From contig NZ_BAABBQ010000001.1 of the NCBI RefSeq assembly GCF_039538045.1, positions 1,262,001-1,326,000 of the forward strand: a stretch of DNA of 64,000 nucleotides, in the 5' to 3' direction. The stretch's first letter is position 1, and every line of letters begins with the position of its first letter. Shown piece after piece: positions 33,486-42,260 of this stretch. The position numbers and the translations under genes are program-made. The notes beneath the pieces were generated by a model, which saw only the letters and a list, made by a program, of their open reading frames with translations, ran no database searches and was not told the origin of the DNA. The stretch comes from Sphingomonas swuensis. GTDB taxonomy: Bacteria; Pseudomonadota; Alphaproteobacteria; Sphingomonadales; Sphingomonadaceae.

Positions 33486-35509
33486 CAGGGCACGTTCTCG
33501 GTCAGCAGATCATAGGTCGCGACCAGTTCGTCCTTCTGGTTGAAGATCTCGACAGCCCAGCGGACGACGCCGGTCTCCTCGCTCTTGAGGCTCTTGGAGC
33601 GCACCGTCAGTTCGACCCGCATCGCGTCGCCCGGATAGAGCGGGGTGAGGAAGCGAAGGTTCTCGAGACCCGTGTTGGCCAGCACCGGGCCCGGCGCGGG
33701 ATCGACGAACAGGCCGGCCGCGAAGCTGAGGATGAGGTAGCCGTGAGCGACACGGCCCTCGAAGATCGGCGAAGCCTTGGCCGCTTCCTCGTCCATGTGG
33801 GCGTAGAAGGTGTCGCCGGTGAAGTGGGCGAAATGCTCGATGTCCTCGACGCTGACCATCCGGCTCGCGGTCCTGAGCGTATCCCCGATGTGGAGCTCGC
33901 TCATCCGCTTCCGGAAAGGGTGGGCGTCGATGACGTTCTTGGGGCCGCCCGGGATATATTGCGAGGTGATCGCCGCGAACATCGCGGGCGAGCCCTGCAA
34001 CGCGGTCCGCTGCATGTAATGGGTGACTCCGCGCACGCCGCCCATCTCCTCGCCGCCGCCGGCCCGACCGGGACCGCCGTGGACGAGGACGGGGAGGGGA
34101 CTTCCGTGTCCGGTCGAATCCTTGGCGTTGTCGCGATCGATGATCAGCAGCCGCCCGTGGAAGGCACCCGCACCGAGCACGAAGTCGCGCGCGACCTCGC
34201 CCGAGTGGGTGAAGAGCGACAGCGCAAGGCTGCCCTTGCCGCGATTGGCGAGGCGGATCGCGTCGGCCAGGTCCGCATAAGGCATGAGCGTCGCGACCGG
34301 ACCGAACGGCTCGACGTCGTGCGCCGCGGCGCACGCCCAGGGATCGTCGGCGCAGAGCAGCACGGGCACCATGAAGGCCCCGCCCTCCGGGCCGGTCGCG
34401 GCGGCGGGATCGCCCGACGCGATCCGTGCCCCGTCGGCGGTGATCGCGGCGACCGCCTCGCGCACGCTCTCGCGCTGCGTCCGACTGACGAGTGCGCCCA
34501 TCCGCGTCCCTTGCTCGCGCGGGTCGCCGACCGTCATCGCGGCGAGACGCTCCGAGATCGCCTGCTCGGCCGCGCCGAGCAGCGCTGCCGGGACCAGTGC
34601 CCGGCGGATGGCGGTGCACTTCTGCCCCGCCTTGACCGTCATCTCGTTGACGACCTCGGCGACGAACAGGTCGAACTCGGGCGAGCCGGGTGTCGCATCG
34701 GGGCCGAGAACCGAGGCGTTGAGGCTGTCCTGCTCGGCGATGAACTTGACGCTTTCGCGCTGGATGACCGGGTGGGTGCGGAGCTTGAGCGCGGTTTGGG
34801 CCGAACCGGTGAAGCTGACCACGTCCTGGCCGCCAAGGTGATCGAACAGGTCGCCGACCCCGCCGACCACCAGCTGCACCGCGCCGGGCGGAAGCACCCC
34901 CGCTTCGATCATCACCCGGAAGGCCGCCTCGGCAAGCCAGGCCGTGGCGCTGGCCGGCTTGACGATGGCCGGAACGCCCGCGAGCAGCGTGGGAGCGAGC
35001 TTTTCAAGCATGCCCCAGACCGGGAAGTTGAAGGCGTTGATGTGCAGCGCGACACCCTGCAGCGACGTAAAGACGTGCTGGCCCTGGAACAGGCCTGACT
35101 TGCTCAGCGGCTCGAGCTGCCCGTCGAGCAGGACGTGCGAATCGGGCAGTTCGCGCCGCCCCTTGGAGGAGAAGGAGAGGAGGGTGCCCGCGCCGCCCTC
35201 GATGTCGATCCAGCCGTCCTTGCGGGTCGCGCCGGTGGCATAGTTGAGCTCGTACAGCTCTTCCTTGCGCGCCATGATCGCGAGGCCGAGCGCCTTCAGC
35301 ATGCGGGCCCGCTGGTGGAAGGTCATCGCGCGCAATGCCGGGCCGCCGACCTCGCGGGCGAAACGGGCCATGCCGCCGAAGTCGAGCCCGCCGGAACCAG
35401 TGAGCGCCACGGGAGAGCCGTCGATCGCGCTCGGAAGTTCGGTCAGGCTGGCGGCGTCGCCGGGGATCCACTCGCCGCGGGCGAAATTGAGGAGCTGGTT
35501 GGTCTTCAT
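33485..35509 (-). CDS. paaZ: Bifunctional PaaZ (aldehyde dehydrogenase / oxepin-CoA hydrolase)
   Basis: A 674-residue fusion. The N-terminal 520 residues are an aldehyde dehydrogenase with VVSFTGSAQTA, FIAEQDSLNA (Glu259) and KAGQKCTA (catalytic Cys298). The C-terminal 150 residues are a MaoC-like hydratase with HFAHFTGDTFYAHMDEEA and FEGRVAHGYL. In phenylacetate breakdown PaaZ hydrolyses the oxepin ring and oxidises the aldehyde. paaG lies near, but the oxygenase genes paaABCDE and the ligase paaK are not in this window. Length and order of domains are normal. Confidence 0.93.
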   Translation of the reverse strand: MKTNQLLNFARGEWIPGDAASLTELPSAIDGSPVALTGSGGLDFGGMARFAREVGGPALRAMTFHQRARMLKALGLAIMARKEELYELNYATGATRKDGWIDIEGGAGTLLSFSSKGRRELPDSHVLLDGQLEPLSKSGLFQGQHVFTSLQGVALHINAFNFPVWGMLEKLAPTLLAGVPAIVKPASATAWLAEAAFRVMIEAGVLPPGAVQLVVGGVGDLFDHLGGQDVVSFTGSAQTALKLRTHPVIQRESVKFIAEQDSLNASVLGPDATPGSPEFDLFVAEVVNEMTVKAGQKCTAIRRALVPAALLGAAEQAISERLAAMTVGDPREQGTRMGALVSRTQRESVREAVAAITADGARIASGDPAAATGPEGGAFMVPVLLCADDPWACAAAHDVEPFGPVATLMPYADLADAIRLANRGKGSLALSLFTHSGEVARDFVLGAGAFHGRLLIIDRDNAKDSTGHGSPLPVLVHGGPGRAGGGEEMGGVRGVTHYMQRTALQGSPAMFAAITSQYIPGGPKNVIDAHPFRKRMSELHIGDTLRTASRMVSVEDIEHFAHFTGDTFYAHMDEEAAKASPIFEGRVAHGYLILSFAAGLFVDPAPGPVLANTGLENLRFLTPLYPGDAMRVELTVRSKSLKSEETGVVRWAVEIFNQKDELVATYDLLTENVP

Positions 35510-35611
35510 CGGCGCACCCTAGGCAGGGCGGGGGACGAGGCCAACCGTTGACGCGCCGTTCACCATGTATGCTCGGGGCTTCTTCAGCATGGCGGAGCCA
35601 AGCTTCCGCGC

Positions 35612-36118
35612 ATGAGCCTGATGTTGCTCTTCGCCGCGGGCAGCGCCGCAAGCATGACCCCGGTCCGCCCGCCGCGGCAGGGCGAGCTCGCCGCCCGCTT
35701 GCTCGCGGTCCACAATCGCGCGCGCGCCGAGGTCGGGGCACCACCGATGGTGTGGGACGAGGCGCTCGCCGAAAGCGCCGCGAGCTACGGTCCGCGCCTT
35801 GCCGGGCTTGGCCGGCTCGAGCACAGCAACCGTGCCGACCGGCCCGGGCAGAGCGAAAACCTTTCGATGGACCCCGTCTGGCGCGGCACCCCCGAAAGCC
35901 TCGCCGGCATGTGGGTCGATGAGAAGAAACTGTTCGTGCCCGGCACGTTTCCGGCGGTCACGACGACCGGACGCTGGGAAGATGTCGCGCATTATACCCA
36001 GGTGATCTGGCGCGGCACGACCCGGGTCGGCTGCGGGCTCCACGACGAGAATGGCTGGCGCTATCTGATCTGCCGCTATTCGCCCAAGGGCAATGCCGAC
36101 GGGAAGATCGTCCCCTAG
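35612..36118 (+). CDS. Secreted CAP-domain protein
   Basis: A 168-residue protein with a short signal peptide and a CAP (SCP/PR1) domain: LLAVHNRARAEVGAPPMVWDEALAE, HSNRADRPGQSENLSM, WEDVAHYTQVIWRGTTRVGCG. His and Glu residues of the CAP cavity are present. The function of bacterial CAP proteins is mostly unknown. It stands alone on the forward strand, converging with paaG (4-base overlap of stops). Confidence 0.9.
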   Translation: MSLMLLFAAGSAASMTPVRPPRQGELAARLLAVHNRARAEVGAPPMVWDEALAESAASYGPRLAGLGRLEHSNRADRPGQSENLSMDPVWRGTPESLAGMWVDEKKLFVPGTFPAVTTTGRWEDVAHYTQVIWRGTTRVGCGLHDENGWRYLICRYSPKGNADGKIVP

Positions 36119-36897
36119 CGACCGTGGTAGGTCGCCGGCCTTTTTTCGAGAAAGGCGGCAACGCCTTCGCGATAATCGTCGGTGAAGCCGAGTCGGCGCA
36201 TCTCGCTTGCCTGAACTGCGAGCTCCTGCGGCAGCGTCCGCTCGCTCGTGGTGCGGATGATCTGCTTGATCGCGGCAAGGCCGAGCGGGGGCAGGGCGGC
36301 GAGCTTGCGGGCCAGGGCGTCCACCTCGGCGTCGAGCGCCTCGTCGTCGACGCACTTCCAGATGAGGCCCCACTCGGCTGCCTTTTCCGCCGGCAGCGGC
36401 TCGGCGGTCAGCGCGAGCCCGAGCGCGCGGGCCTGGCCGACCATCCGCGGCAAGTGCCAGCTTCCGCCGCTGTCGGGAATGAGCCCCAGTGTCGCGAAGC
36501 TCTGGATGAACTTGGCCGAGCGCGCGGCGACCACCAGGTCGCAGGCCAGCGCGACGTTGGCCCCGGCTCCCGCCGCGACTCCGTTCACCCGCGCGATCAC
36601 CGGCTGCGCCATGGTCGAGAGCCGGGTGATCAGCGGGTTCCAGCTCTGCTCGACCGTCTCCCCCAGATCCACGGCCTGCCCTGGCGCGACCGCCCGATCG
36701 TTGAGGTCCTGCCCGGCACAGAAGCCGCGGCCCGCCCCGGTGAGCACGATCACTCGGGCGCTGTTCGCGACCGCATCGAGCGCATCGCGCAACTCGGCAT
36801 GCATCGCGGCGGTAAAGCTGTTCAGCCGCTCGGGCCGGTTGAGCGTGATACGGGCGATCCCGTCCGCTTCGTCGACCAGCAGCGTGTCGTAAGCCAT
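36115..36897 (-). CDS. paaG: Enoyl-CoA hydratase/isomerase, PaaG type
   Basis: A 260-residue crotonase-fold protein: ITLNRPERLNSFTAAMHAEL, VLTGAGRGFCAGQDLNDR (oxyanion hole) and LIPDSGGSWHLPRMVGQARA. The match to 2-(1,2-epoxy-1,2-dihydrophenyl)acetyl-CoA isomerase is good, and paaZ lies 600 bases away. Generic enoyl-CoA isomerase activity cannot be excluded. Its ATG overlaps the stop of the PqqD-like gene. Confidence 0.88.
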   Translation of the reverse strand: MAYDTLLVDEADGIARITLNRPERLNSFTAAMHAELRDALDAVANSARVIVLTGAGRGFCAGQDLNDRAVAPGQAVDLGETVEQSWNPLITRLSTMAQPVIARVNGVAAGAGANVALACDLVVAARSAKFIQSFATLGLIPDSGGSWHLPRMVGQARALGLALTAEPLPAEKAAEWGLIWKCVDDEALDAEVDALARKLAALPPLGLAAIKQIIRTTSERTLPQELAVQASEMRRLGFTDDYREGVAAFLEKRPATYHGR

Positions 36898-37163
36898 CAG
36901 GCGACTTCCTCGACCAGCCCTTCGGCGATGAATTGGGCCAGCAGCTCTGCCACCTCGGTCCGGCAGAGCTCCTCGTCGACGTCGTAGCTTTCGCGCAGCA
37001 AGGCCACCAGCTCGGCCAGGGTGGCCGGCTGCTCCAGTCCCTGCCAGACGGCGGCGGTCACCCCTTCCATCCCGTAAGCGAAGCCGCGCACCGCCTGCAG
37101 CGCAACGACGTCGTCGCCGACATCGGCGGAAAGCGCGTCGGCGGATCGCTGGTAACGGGTCAT
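36897..37163 (-). CDS. Stand-alone PqqD-like domain protein
   Basis: An 88-residue protein of the PqqD fold: DALSADVGDDVVALQAVRGFAYGME, TAAVWQGLEQPATLAELVALL, YDVDEELCRTEVAELLAQFIAEGLVEE. PqqD-like domains bind leader peptides in ribosomal peptide biosynthesis (RRE domains). No pqq genes, radical SAM enzyme or precursor peptide is visible, but a lipid/drug-type ABC exporter lies directly upstream and paaG is coupled downstream. The ATG at 37163 is preferred; longer starts add unrelated basic sequence. Confidence 0.82.
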   Translation of the reverse strand: MTRYQRSADALSADVGDDVVALQAVRGFAYGMEGVTAAVWQGLEQPATLAELVALLRESYDVDEELCRTEVAELLAQFIAEGLVEEVA

Positions 37164-37292
37164 TCTGTCTTGGATCCTTTGCTGGACGAGACGTCCGTTC
37201 TTGTCCCCGGGCCTTATCGCAAGTTGCCGGGATAACCATCGCTGTTCAATGCGATGTGCCAAAGTTGCACCCCCTGAAACGATCCCCGATGC

Positions 37293-39077
37293 TCAGGCGG
37301 CGGCGTCGAACTGGAGCCGGGCGAGCCGGGCATAGAGGCCGCCGCGCGCCGAGAGGCTGGTATGGGTGCCTTCCTCGACGATCCGTCCTTCGTCCATGAC
37401 GATGATCCGGTCGGCGGCGCGGACTGTCGCGAGCCGGTGGGCGATGACGATGGTCGTCCGCGTCGTCATCAGCCGCTCGAGCGCCTGCTGGACCGAGGCC
37501 TCGCTTTCGGCGTCGAGCGCGCTGGTCGCCTCGTCGAGCAGCAGCAGCGGAGAATCGCGGAGCAGCGCCCGGGCAATGGCGATCCGCTGCCGCTGCCCGC
37601 CCGACAGACGCGCGCCGCTCTCGCCGAGGAAGGTGTCATATCCTTGCGGCAGCGAGGCGAGGAAGTCGTGGGCATTGGCGGCGCGCGCGGCGGCCTCGAT
37701 CTCGGCGTCGCTCGCATCCCACCGCCCGTAGCGGAGGTTGTCGCGGGCCGAAGCGGCGAAGATCACCGTCTCCTGCGGCACCAGCGCGATCTGCCGCCGG
37801 AATTCGGCAGGATCGCAGTCGCGCAGGTCGACCCCGTCGAAGGTGACCCGTCCCGACTGCGGGTCGTAGAAGCGCAGCGCGAGCTGGAAGAGAGTCGACT
37901 TGCCCGCACCCGACGGGCCGACCACCGCGACGGTCTCACCCGGTGCCACCGCCAGGGTGAGGCCGTGCACCGCCTTTTCCTCGGGCCGGGTCGGATAGCG
38001 GAACTCGACATTGTCGAAGGCGAGCGCGCCCTTGGACGGCTTCGGCAGCGGAACGGGATGGGCCGGTGCGGCGATCTCGGCCCGTGCGGCGATCAGCTCG
38101 GCGATCCGCCCGGCCGCGCCCGACCCGCGAAGGAGGTCGCCATAGACTTCGCTCAGCGCCGCGAAGGCACCCCCGACGAGCACGCCGGTGAAGACGAAGG
38201 CGGCGATCTCACCCCCCGTCATCCGCCCCGCGGCGACGTCGATCGCGCCTTCCCAGATGACCATCACGATCGCGCCGAACATTAAGGCGATCAGCACCAC
38301 GGTCATGATTGCGCGCAGCCGCATCCGGGTCTTTGCCGTGGCGAAGGCGCGCTCGACCGTGTCGGCGAAGCGCTGCTCCTCGCGGCGCTCCTGCCCGAAG
38401 GCCTGGACGATCCGCATCGCGCCCAGCACTTCGCTGACGTTCGAGCCGACGTCGGCGATCCGGTCCTGGCTGTCGCGCGACAGCTTGCGGACCTTGCGGC
38501 CGAACAGGATGATCGGACCGAACAGCAAGGGGATGGCGATCAGCAGCAGCCCGGCGAGCTTCGGCGACAGCGCGAACAGGTAGATGACGCCGCCGATGCC
38601 GGTCACGACGTTGCGAAGTGCGAAGGAGACCGAGCTTCCGACCACCTGCTCGAGGATGGCGGTGTCGGCGGTCAGCCGCGAGGCGATCTCGCTCGGACGG
38701 TTCTCCTCGAAGAAGCGCGGGGGGAGGGTCAGCAGGTTGCGCTGCACCTGCCGGCGGAGGTCGGCGACCGTCCGCTCTCCGAGCCAGGAGACGAAGTAGA
38801 AGCGCATGCCGGTCGCCAGCGCCAGCACCAGCACGATCACCAGCAGATAATGGAAGGCGCTGCTCACCGCGTCGCCGCTGACCGATCCGCTCGCAAAGCC
38901 GCGGTCGATCACCTGCTTGAATCCGTAGGGGATGGCCAGCGTCGCCGCCGAGCTCACCGCAAGGAAGAACAGCGCGCCCGCGATCCGTGCCGGGTAGCGC
39001 GCGGCCGCCTGGAACACGAGCTTGAGGTTGCCGATGCTCCGGCCCTGTTTGTCCTTGTCGTCGGGTGCGCTCGCCAT
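37293..39077 (-). CDS. ABC exporter, MsbA/ABCB type
   Basis: A 594-residue half transporter with a six-helix membrane domain (about residues 25-320) and an ATPase domain: Walker A VGPSGAGKST, Q-loop VPQETVIF, signature LSGGQRQRIAIARALL, Walker B LLLLDEATSALD and His in VIAHRLATV. It should work as a homodimer exporting lipid, drug or peptide. It is unusual only in its neighbour, a PqqD-like gene 129 bases downstream on the same strand. Confidence 0.92.
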   Translation of the reverse strand: MASAPDDKDKQGRSIGNLKLVFQAAARYPARIAGALFFLAVSSAATLAIPYGFKQVIDRGFASGSVSGDAVSSAFHYLLVIVLVLALATGMRFYFVSWLGERTVADLRRQVQRNLLTLPPRFFEENRPSEIASRLTADTAILEQVVGSSVSFALRNVVTGIGGVIYLFALSPKLAGLLLIAIPLLFGPIILFGRKVRKLSRDSQDRIADVGSNVSEVLGAMRIVQAFGQERREEQRFADTVERAFATAKTRMRLRAIMTVVLIALMFGAIVMVIWEGAIDVAAGRMTGGEIAAFVFTGVLVGGAFAALSEVYGDLLRGSGAAGRIAELIAARAEIAAPAHPVPLPKPSKGALAFDNVEFRYPTRPEEKAVHGLTLAVAPGETVAVVGPSGAGKSTLFQLALRFYDPQSGRVTFDGVDLRDCDPAEFRRQIALVPQETVIFAASARDNLRYGRWDASDAEIEAAARAANAHDFLASLPQGYDTFLGESGARLSGGQRQRIAIARALLRDSPLLLLDEATSALDAESEASVQQALERLMTTRTTIVIAHRLATVRAADRIIVMDEGRIVEEGTHTSLSARGGLYARLARLQFDAAA

Positions 39078-39196
39078 GGCGGCAGCGGTTAGCAGGACAG
39101 CAACTGACCGTCATCCCCGTCAGAGGGGCGACCTTGCCAAGCGGACCCTTTCGGTTCCACACCGGTTGACGGGCAAAAGGTCATAGAAGAGATTGA

Positions 39197-40417
39197 ATGC
39201 TTTACGACGCCTATGAAGTGCAGCGCTCCTGGTTTGCGGGAGCGAGCCAGCTTGCGCGCAACTCGGCCAACTGGCTGAACAGCAGCGCCAATCCGATGCG
39301 CTACCTGGGGATGAGCGGGCTGGTCGCAGCCAGCCTCGACGTCTTCGCTCATGCCTCAGCCCCGCGCGGCAAGCCGGCTTTCGACATCTTCGACGTCGAG
39401 GTGGATGGCGAGCGCGTGGCGGTCCGTGAGGAGATCGTCGACCGTCTGCCGTTCGGCCAGCTCAAGCACTTCGTGAAGGTCGGTGGTCCCGAGGGTCAGC
39501 CCCGGTTGCTGATCGTCGCACCGATGTCGGGACACTTCGCGACACTTCTTCGCGGCACGGTCGAGCGGCTGCTCCCGACCCACGAGGTGTTCATCACCGA
39601 CTGGCGCGACGCCAAGATGGTGCCGCTGAAGGAAGGCGGCTTCGACCTCGACGACTATGTCGACACGCTGATCGGCTGGCTCGGCAAGATCGGCCCGGGC
39701 GCACACATGCTGGCCGTGTGCCAGCCGAGCGTCCCGGCCTATGCCGCGACCGCGCTGATGAACGCCGACAACCATCCAGCGACCCCGCGCAGCCTGACCA
39801 TGATGGGCGGTCCGATCGACACGCGCGAGGCCCCGACCGCGGTCAACACGCTGGCGACCGAGCGGCCGCATGCCTGGTTCCAGCAGAACGTCATCGCCAC
39901 CGTGCCCGGCATCTACCCGGGCTCGGGTCGCCGGGTCTATCCGGGCTTCCTCCAGCTGGCCGGCTTCATGACCATGAACCTTGGCAGCCACATGGTCAGC
40001 CACTGGGAGATGTTCCGCCACCTCGTCGACGGCGACGAGGAGAGCGCCGAGGCGACCCGCGCCTTCTACGATGAATATCGCTCGGTCTGCGACATGACCG
40101 CCGAATTCTACCTGCAGACGGTCGACACCGTCTTCCAGCGCCATCTTCTGCCCAAGGGCGAGATGATGCACCGTGGCCGAAAGGTCGATCCGACGGCGAT
40201 CACCCGTACCGCCTTGCTCGCGATCGAGGGCGAGCGGGACGACATCTCGGGCGTCGGCCAGACGAAGGCCGCGCTGAACCTCGCGACCGGGCTCCCGGCC
40301 GAGAAGAAGACCTATCATCTCGCCGAAGGAGCGGGGCACTACGGGATCTTCAATGGCCGCAAGTGGCGCGAGAAGATTGCGCCGGTCGTCGAGGAGTTCA
40401 TCGCGGAGAACGACTAA
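39197..40417 (+). CDS. phaZ: Intracellular PHA depolymerase PhaZ
   Basis: A 406-residue protein of the PhaZ1 family. The nucleophile is Cys175 in LAVCQPSVPAYAA, as in the intracellular depolymerase that mobilises native PHB granules. LLIVAPMSGHFATLLRGTVE, EVFITDWRDAKMVPL and the C-terminal EGAGHYGIFNGRKWR agree. With phaR and the PhaC-like protein at 13851-15445 the window holds several parts of PHA metabolism, though not in one operon. A weak ribosome binding site (GAAGAG) precedes the ATG. Confidence 0.95.
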   Translation: MLYDAYEVQRSWFAGASQLARNSANWLNSSANPMRYLGMSGLVAASLDVFAHASAPRGKPAFDIFDVEVDGERVAVREEIVDRLPFGQLKHFVKVGGPEGQPRLLIVAPMSGHFATLLRGTVERLLPTHEVFITDWRDAKMVPLKEGGFDLDDYVDTLIGWLGKIGPGAHMLAVCQPSVPAYAATALMNADNHPATPRSLTMMGGPIDTREAPTAVNTLATERPHAWFQQNVIATVPGIYPGSGRRVYPGFLQLAGFMTMNLGSHMVSHWEMFRHLVDGDEESAEATRAFYDEYRSVCDMTAEFYLQTVDTVFQRHLLPKGEMMHRGRKVDPTAITRTALLAIEGERDDISGVGQTKAALNLATGLPAEKKTYHLAEGAGHYGIFNGRKWREKIAPVVEEFIAEND

Positions 40418-40421
40418 GCTC

Positions 40422-40449
40422 TTGATCGGACGCTGAAAGCGACCATCTT
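40422..40449 (+). promoter_or_regulatory. Putative RpoH-like promoter of short-ORF locus 2
   Basis: CTTGATC (TTGATC at 40422-40427), 16 bases, then CATCTT (40444-40449), followed 21 bases later by AAAGGAGGTG. Element identity and spacing match those at 15886-15913. Confidence 0.45.
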
Positions 40450-40485
40450 CCTCGCATCGTCAACAGATCGAAAGGAGGTGGTCAG

Positions 40486-40539
40486 ATGTCTCATTGTCCC
40501 ATTCAGGTGAGCACTGCCTCCAGCGAGGTTCTCGCTTAA
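40486..40539 (+). CDS. 17-codon ORF with extreme ribosome binding site (locus 2)
   Basis: Encodes MSHCPIQVSTASSEVLA. GAAAGGAGGTGGTC (40470-40483) is complementary to the 16S tail with one G-U pair, and the following CAGATGTCTCAT matches locus 1 closely. The stop overlaps tail-to-tail with the MFS gene. As at locus 1, promoter-like elements lie upstream and a hairpin downstream. Confidence 0.58.
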   Translation: MSHCPIQVSTASSEVLA

Positions 40540-41978
40540 CGGCCGGCGCTTGCCGAGCAAGACAATGGAGAAGGCCGTTCGGGTTCTGCCCGGGCGGCCT
40601 TCTTGATTCCGGGAACGGTGAACCATGCCGCGAGTCCCGCCAGCACGCTGACCGCCGCCGCGGCCCACAGGGCCGAATGGAAGCTCCCGATCAGCGCCGA
40701 CCCCTTGGCCGCGAGGACCGCGCCAAGCAGGGCTGTGGCGATCAGCCCGCCGGTCCGGGCGACCGCGCTATTAAGCCCGCTCGCGGTTCCGCTGTGCCGC
40801 TCGTCGACCGAGGCGAGGACACTGGTGGTCAGCGGCGCCACCGCGACCGCCATTCCGAGCGCCATCACGACCACCGCCGGAAACACCTCGGTCCAGTAGT
40901 CGGGTCCGCTGCCGACGCGGGTGGCGAGCAGCAGTCCCGCCGCCACCACCATCGGTCCGATGCTGAGCGGCAACCGGCCGCCGATCCGCGAGGCGAGCCG
41001 CCCCATGATCGGCGAGGCGACCGCGATCAGGATCGCCAGCGGGAGCATGGCGAGGCCGGCATCGAGCGGAGAGAAGCTCTTGGCCTCGATCAGCACGTAG
41101 GGCAGCAGCAGCATCGCCGCGCCGAACGCCCCGTAGAGCAGGAAGGTCAGTGCGCTCAGGCCGACGAAGGCGCGGTCGCCGAACAGGTCGAGCGGCATCA
41201 TCGCCTGCTCGCCCCGGCGTCGCTCGACCCACAGGAAGGCGAGCAGGCCGGCGATTCCGCCGGCGATCGCGCCGATCGAGAGCGAGGTGAAGCGGAGGTT
41301 CGACGACCACAGGGTCAGGCCCCAGGTCAGCCCGAACAGGCCGAATGTCGCGAGCAGCGCGCCGCCATAGTCGGTACGGCCTGCGCCCTCGTTGCGGCTC
41401 TCGGCGGCAAAGCGCCAGGCGAGAAGGATCGCGCCGAGGCCAATCGGCAGGTTGATATAGAAGATCGAAGGCCAGCCGACATGGTCGATCAGCCAGCCGC
41501 CGATCAGCGGGGCGACCGCGGCAGCGGCGGCGCCCGAGGCAGCCCAGATGCCGATCGCGCGTCCGCGTCTCTCGCCCTCGAAGGCATGGTTGAGGAGAGC
41601 GAGGCTGTTCGGAAGCAGCAGCGCAGCGCCGAGGCCCTGGAGAACGCGTCCCGCGACCAGCCATGCGAAGCCTGGCGCCAGCGCGCAGAGCAGCGAGGCC
41701 GCGACGAACAGGCTGGTGCCGGCGAGCAGTAGCCGCTTGCGCCCGAACTGGTCGCCGAGGGCTCCGCCGAGCAGCAGCAGCGCGGACAGTGGCAGGAGGT
41801 AGGCGTTGACCACCCACTGCACCTCGCTCGCGCCGGCCCCGAAGCTTTCCCGGATGGCGGGCAGCGCGACATTCAGAACCGAGCCTTCGACGAAGCTCAG
41901 GCTGGAGGCGAGGATGCAGGCGAGGAGGGTGCCGCGGGCCTGTCCCAGCGAGGGCTGGTCAGGCGCTGGCGTCGGCAT
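40536..41978 (-). CDS. MFS transporter, DHA2-like (EmrB/QacA type)
   Basis: A 480-residue transporter with about fourteen membrane helices. LNVALPAIRESFGAGASEVQWVV and GRVLQGLGAALLLPNSLALL (motif C region) identify the DHA2 drug-proton antiporters. The basic loop GDQFGRKRLLL is motif A. The start is ATG at 41978 (MPTPAPDQPS), overlapping the upstream small gene by 20 bases. The last 25 codons carry the hairpin used by the opposing short-ORF locus. Substrate unknown. Confidence 0.9.
   Translation of the reverse strand: MPTPAPDQPSLGQARGTLLACILASSLSFVEGSVLNVALPAIRESFGAGASEVQWVVNAYLLPLSALLLLGGALGDQFGRKRLLLAGTSLFVAASLLCALAPGFAWLVAGRVLQGLGAALLLPNSLALLNHAFEGERRGRAIGIWAASGAAAAAVAPLIGGWLIDHVGWPSIFYINLPIGLGAILLAWRFAAESRNEGAGRTDYGGALLATFGLFGLTWGLTLWSSNLRFTSLSIGAIAGGIAGLLAFLWVERRRGEQAMMPLDLFGDRAFVGLSALTFLLYGAFGAAMLLLPYVLIEAKSFSPLDAGLAMLPLAILIAVASPIMGRLASRIGGRLPLSIGPMVVAAGLLLATRVGSGPDYWTEVFPAVVVMALGMAVAVAPLTTSVLASVDERHSGTASGLNSAVARTGGLIATALLGAVLAAKGSALIGSFHSALWAAAAVSVLAGLAAWFTVPGIKKAARAEPERPSPLSCSASAGR
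40570..40604 (+). terminator. Hairpin of short-ORF locus 2
   Basis: GAAGGCCG (40570-40577) pairs with CGGCCTTC (40595-40602), with an inner CGGG/CCCG helix, followed by TT. It lies inside the 3' end of the opposing MFS gene, so it must also fit that coding sequence. Confidence 0.6.
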
Positions 41979-42225
41979 CGGCGGCAGCGATGGAGGCGTC
42001 GACCATGCGCTGCCACAAGACCGGATCCCCCGCCGCCGCACCGGCCTGATCGGTTTCGCGAATGCCCTTCAGCACGGCGAGCGCCTGGTTGCGGTGCTTG
42101 CGCCAGTGCTGGTCGACATGCGCCGCGGCATGCTCCTCCGAGCCGGCGGCATTGGCGCTGTGCTCGGCGGCGCAGAGGATGCGCGCGATGCGTTCGACGA
42201 GGCTGGTGTGTCCGCCTTCGGGCAT
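41959..42225 (-). CDS. Small hypothetical helical protein
   Basis: An 88-residue protein, MPEGGHTSLVERIARILCAA, followed by an Ala/His-rich helical stretch (HAAAHVDQHWRKHRNQALAVLK). GGGAG lies about ten bases upstream of ATG. It overlaps the MFS start by 20 bases. Not recognised by name; composition and coupling support it. Confidence 0.6.
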   Translation of the reverse strand: MPEGGHTSLVERIARILCAAEHSANAAGSEEHAAAHVDQHWRKHRNQALAVLKGIRETDQAGAAAGDPVLWQRMVDASIAAADADASA

Positions 42226-42260
42226 GATCAGAAGCTCCCTTGTTTCAAAGGAGGCAACCC

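Noticed and set aside
36897..37163. PQQ biosynthesis gene cluster
   Set aside because: Only a PqqD-like domain is present; no pqqA, pqqB, pqqC or pqqE is visible nearby.
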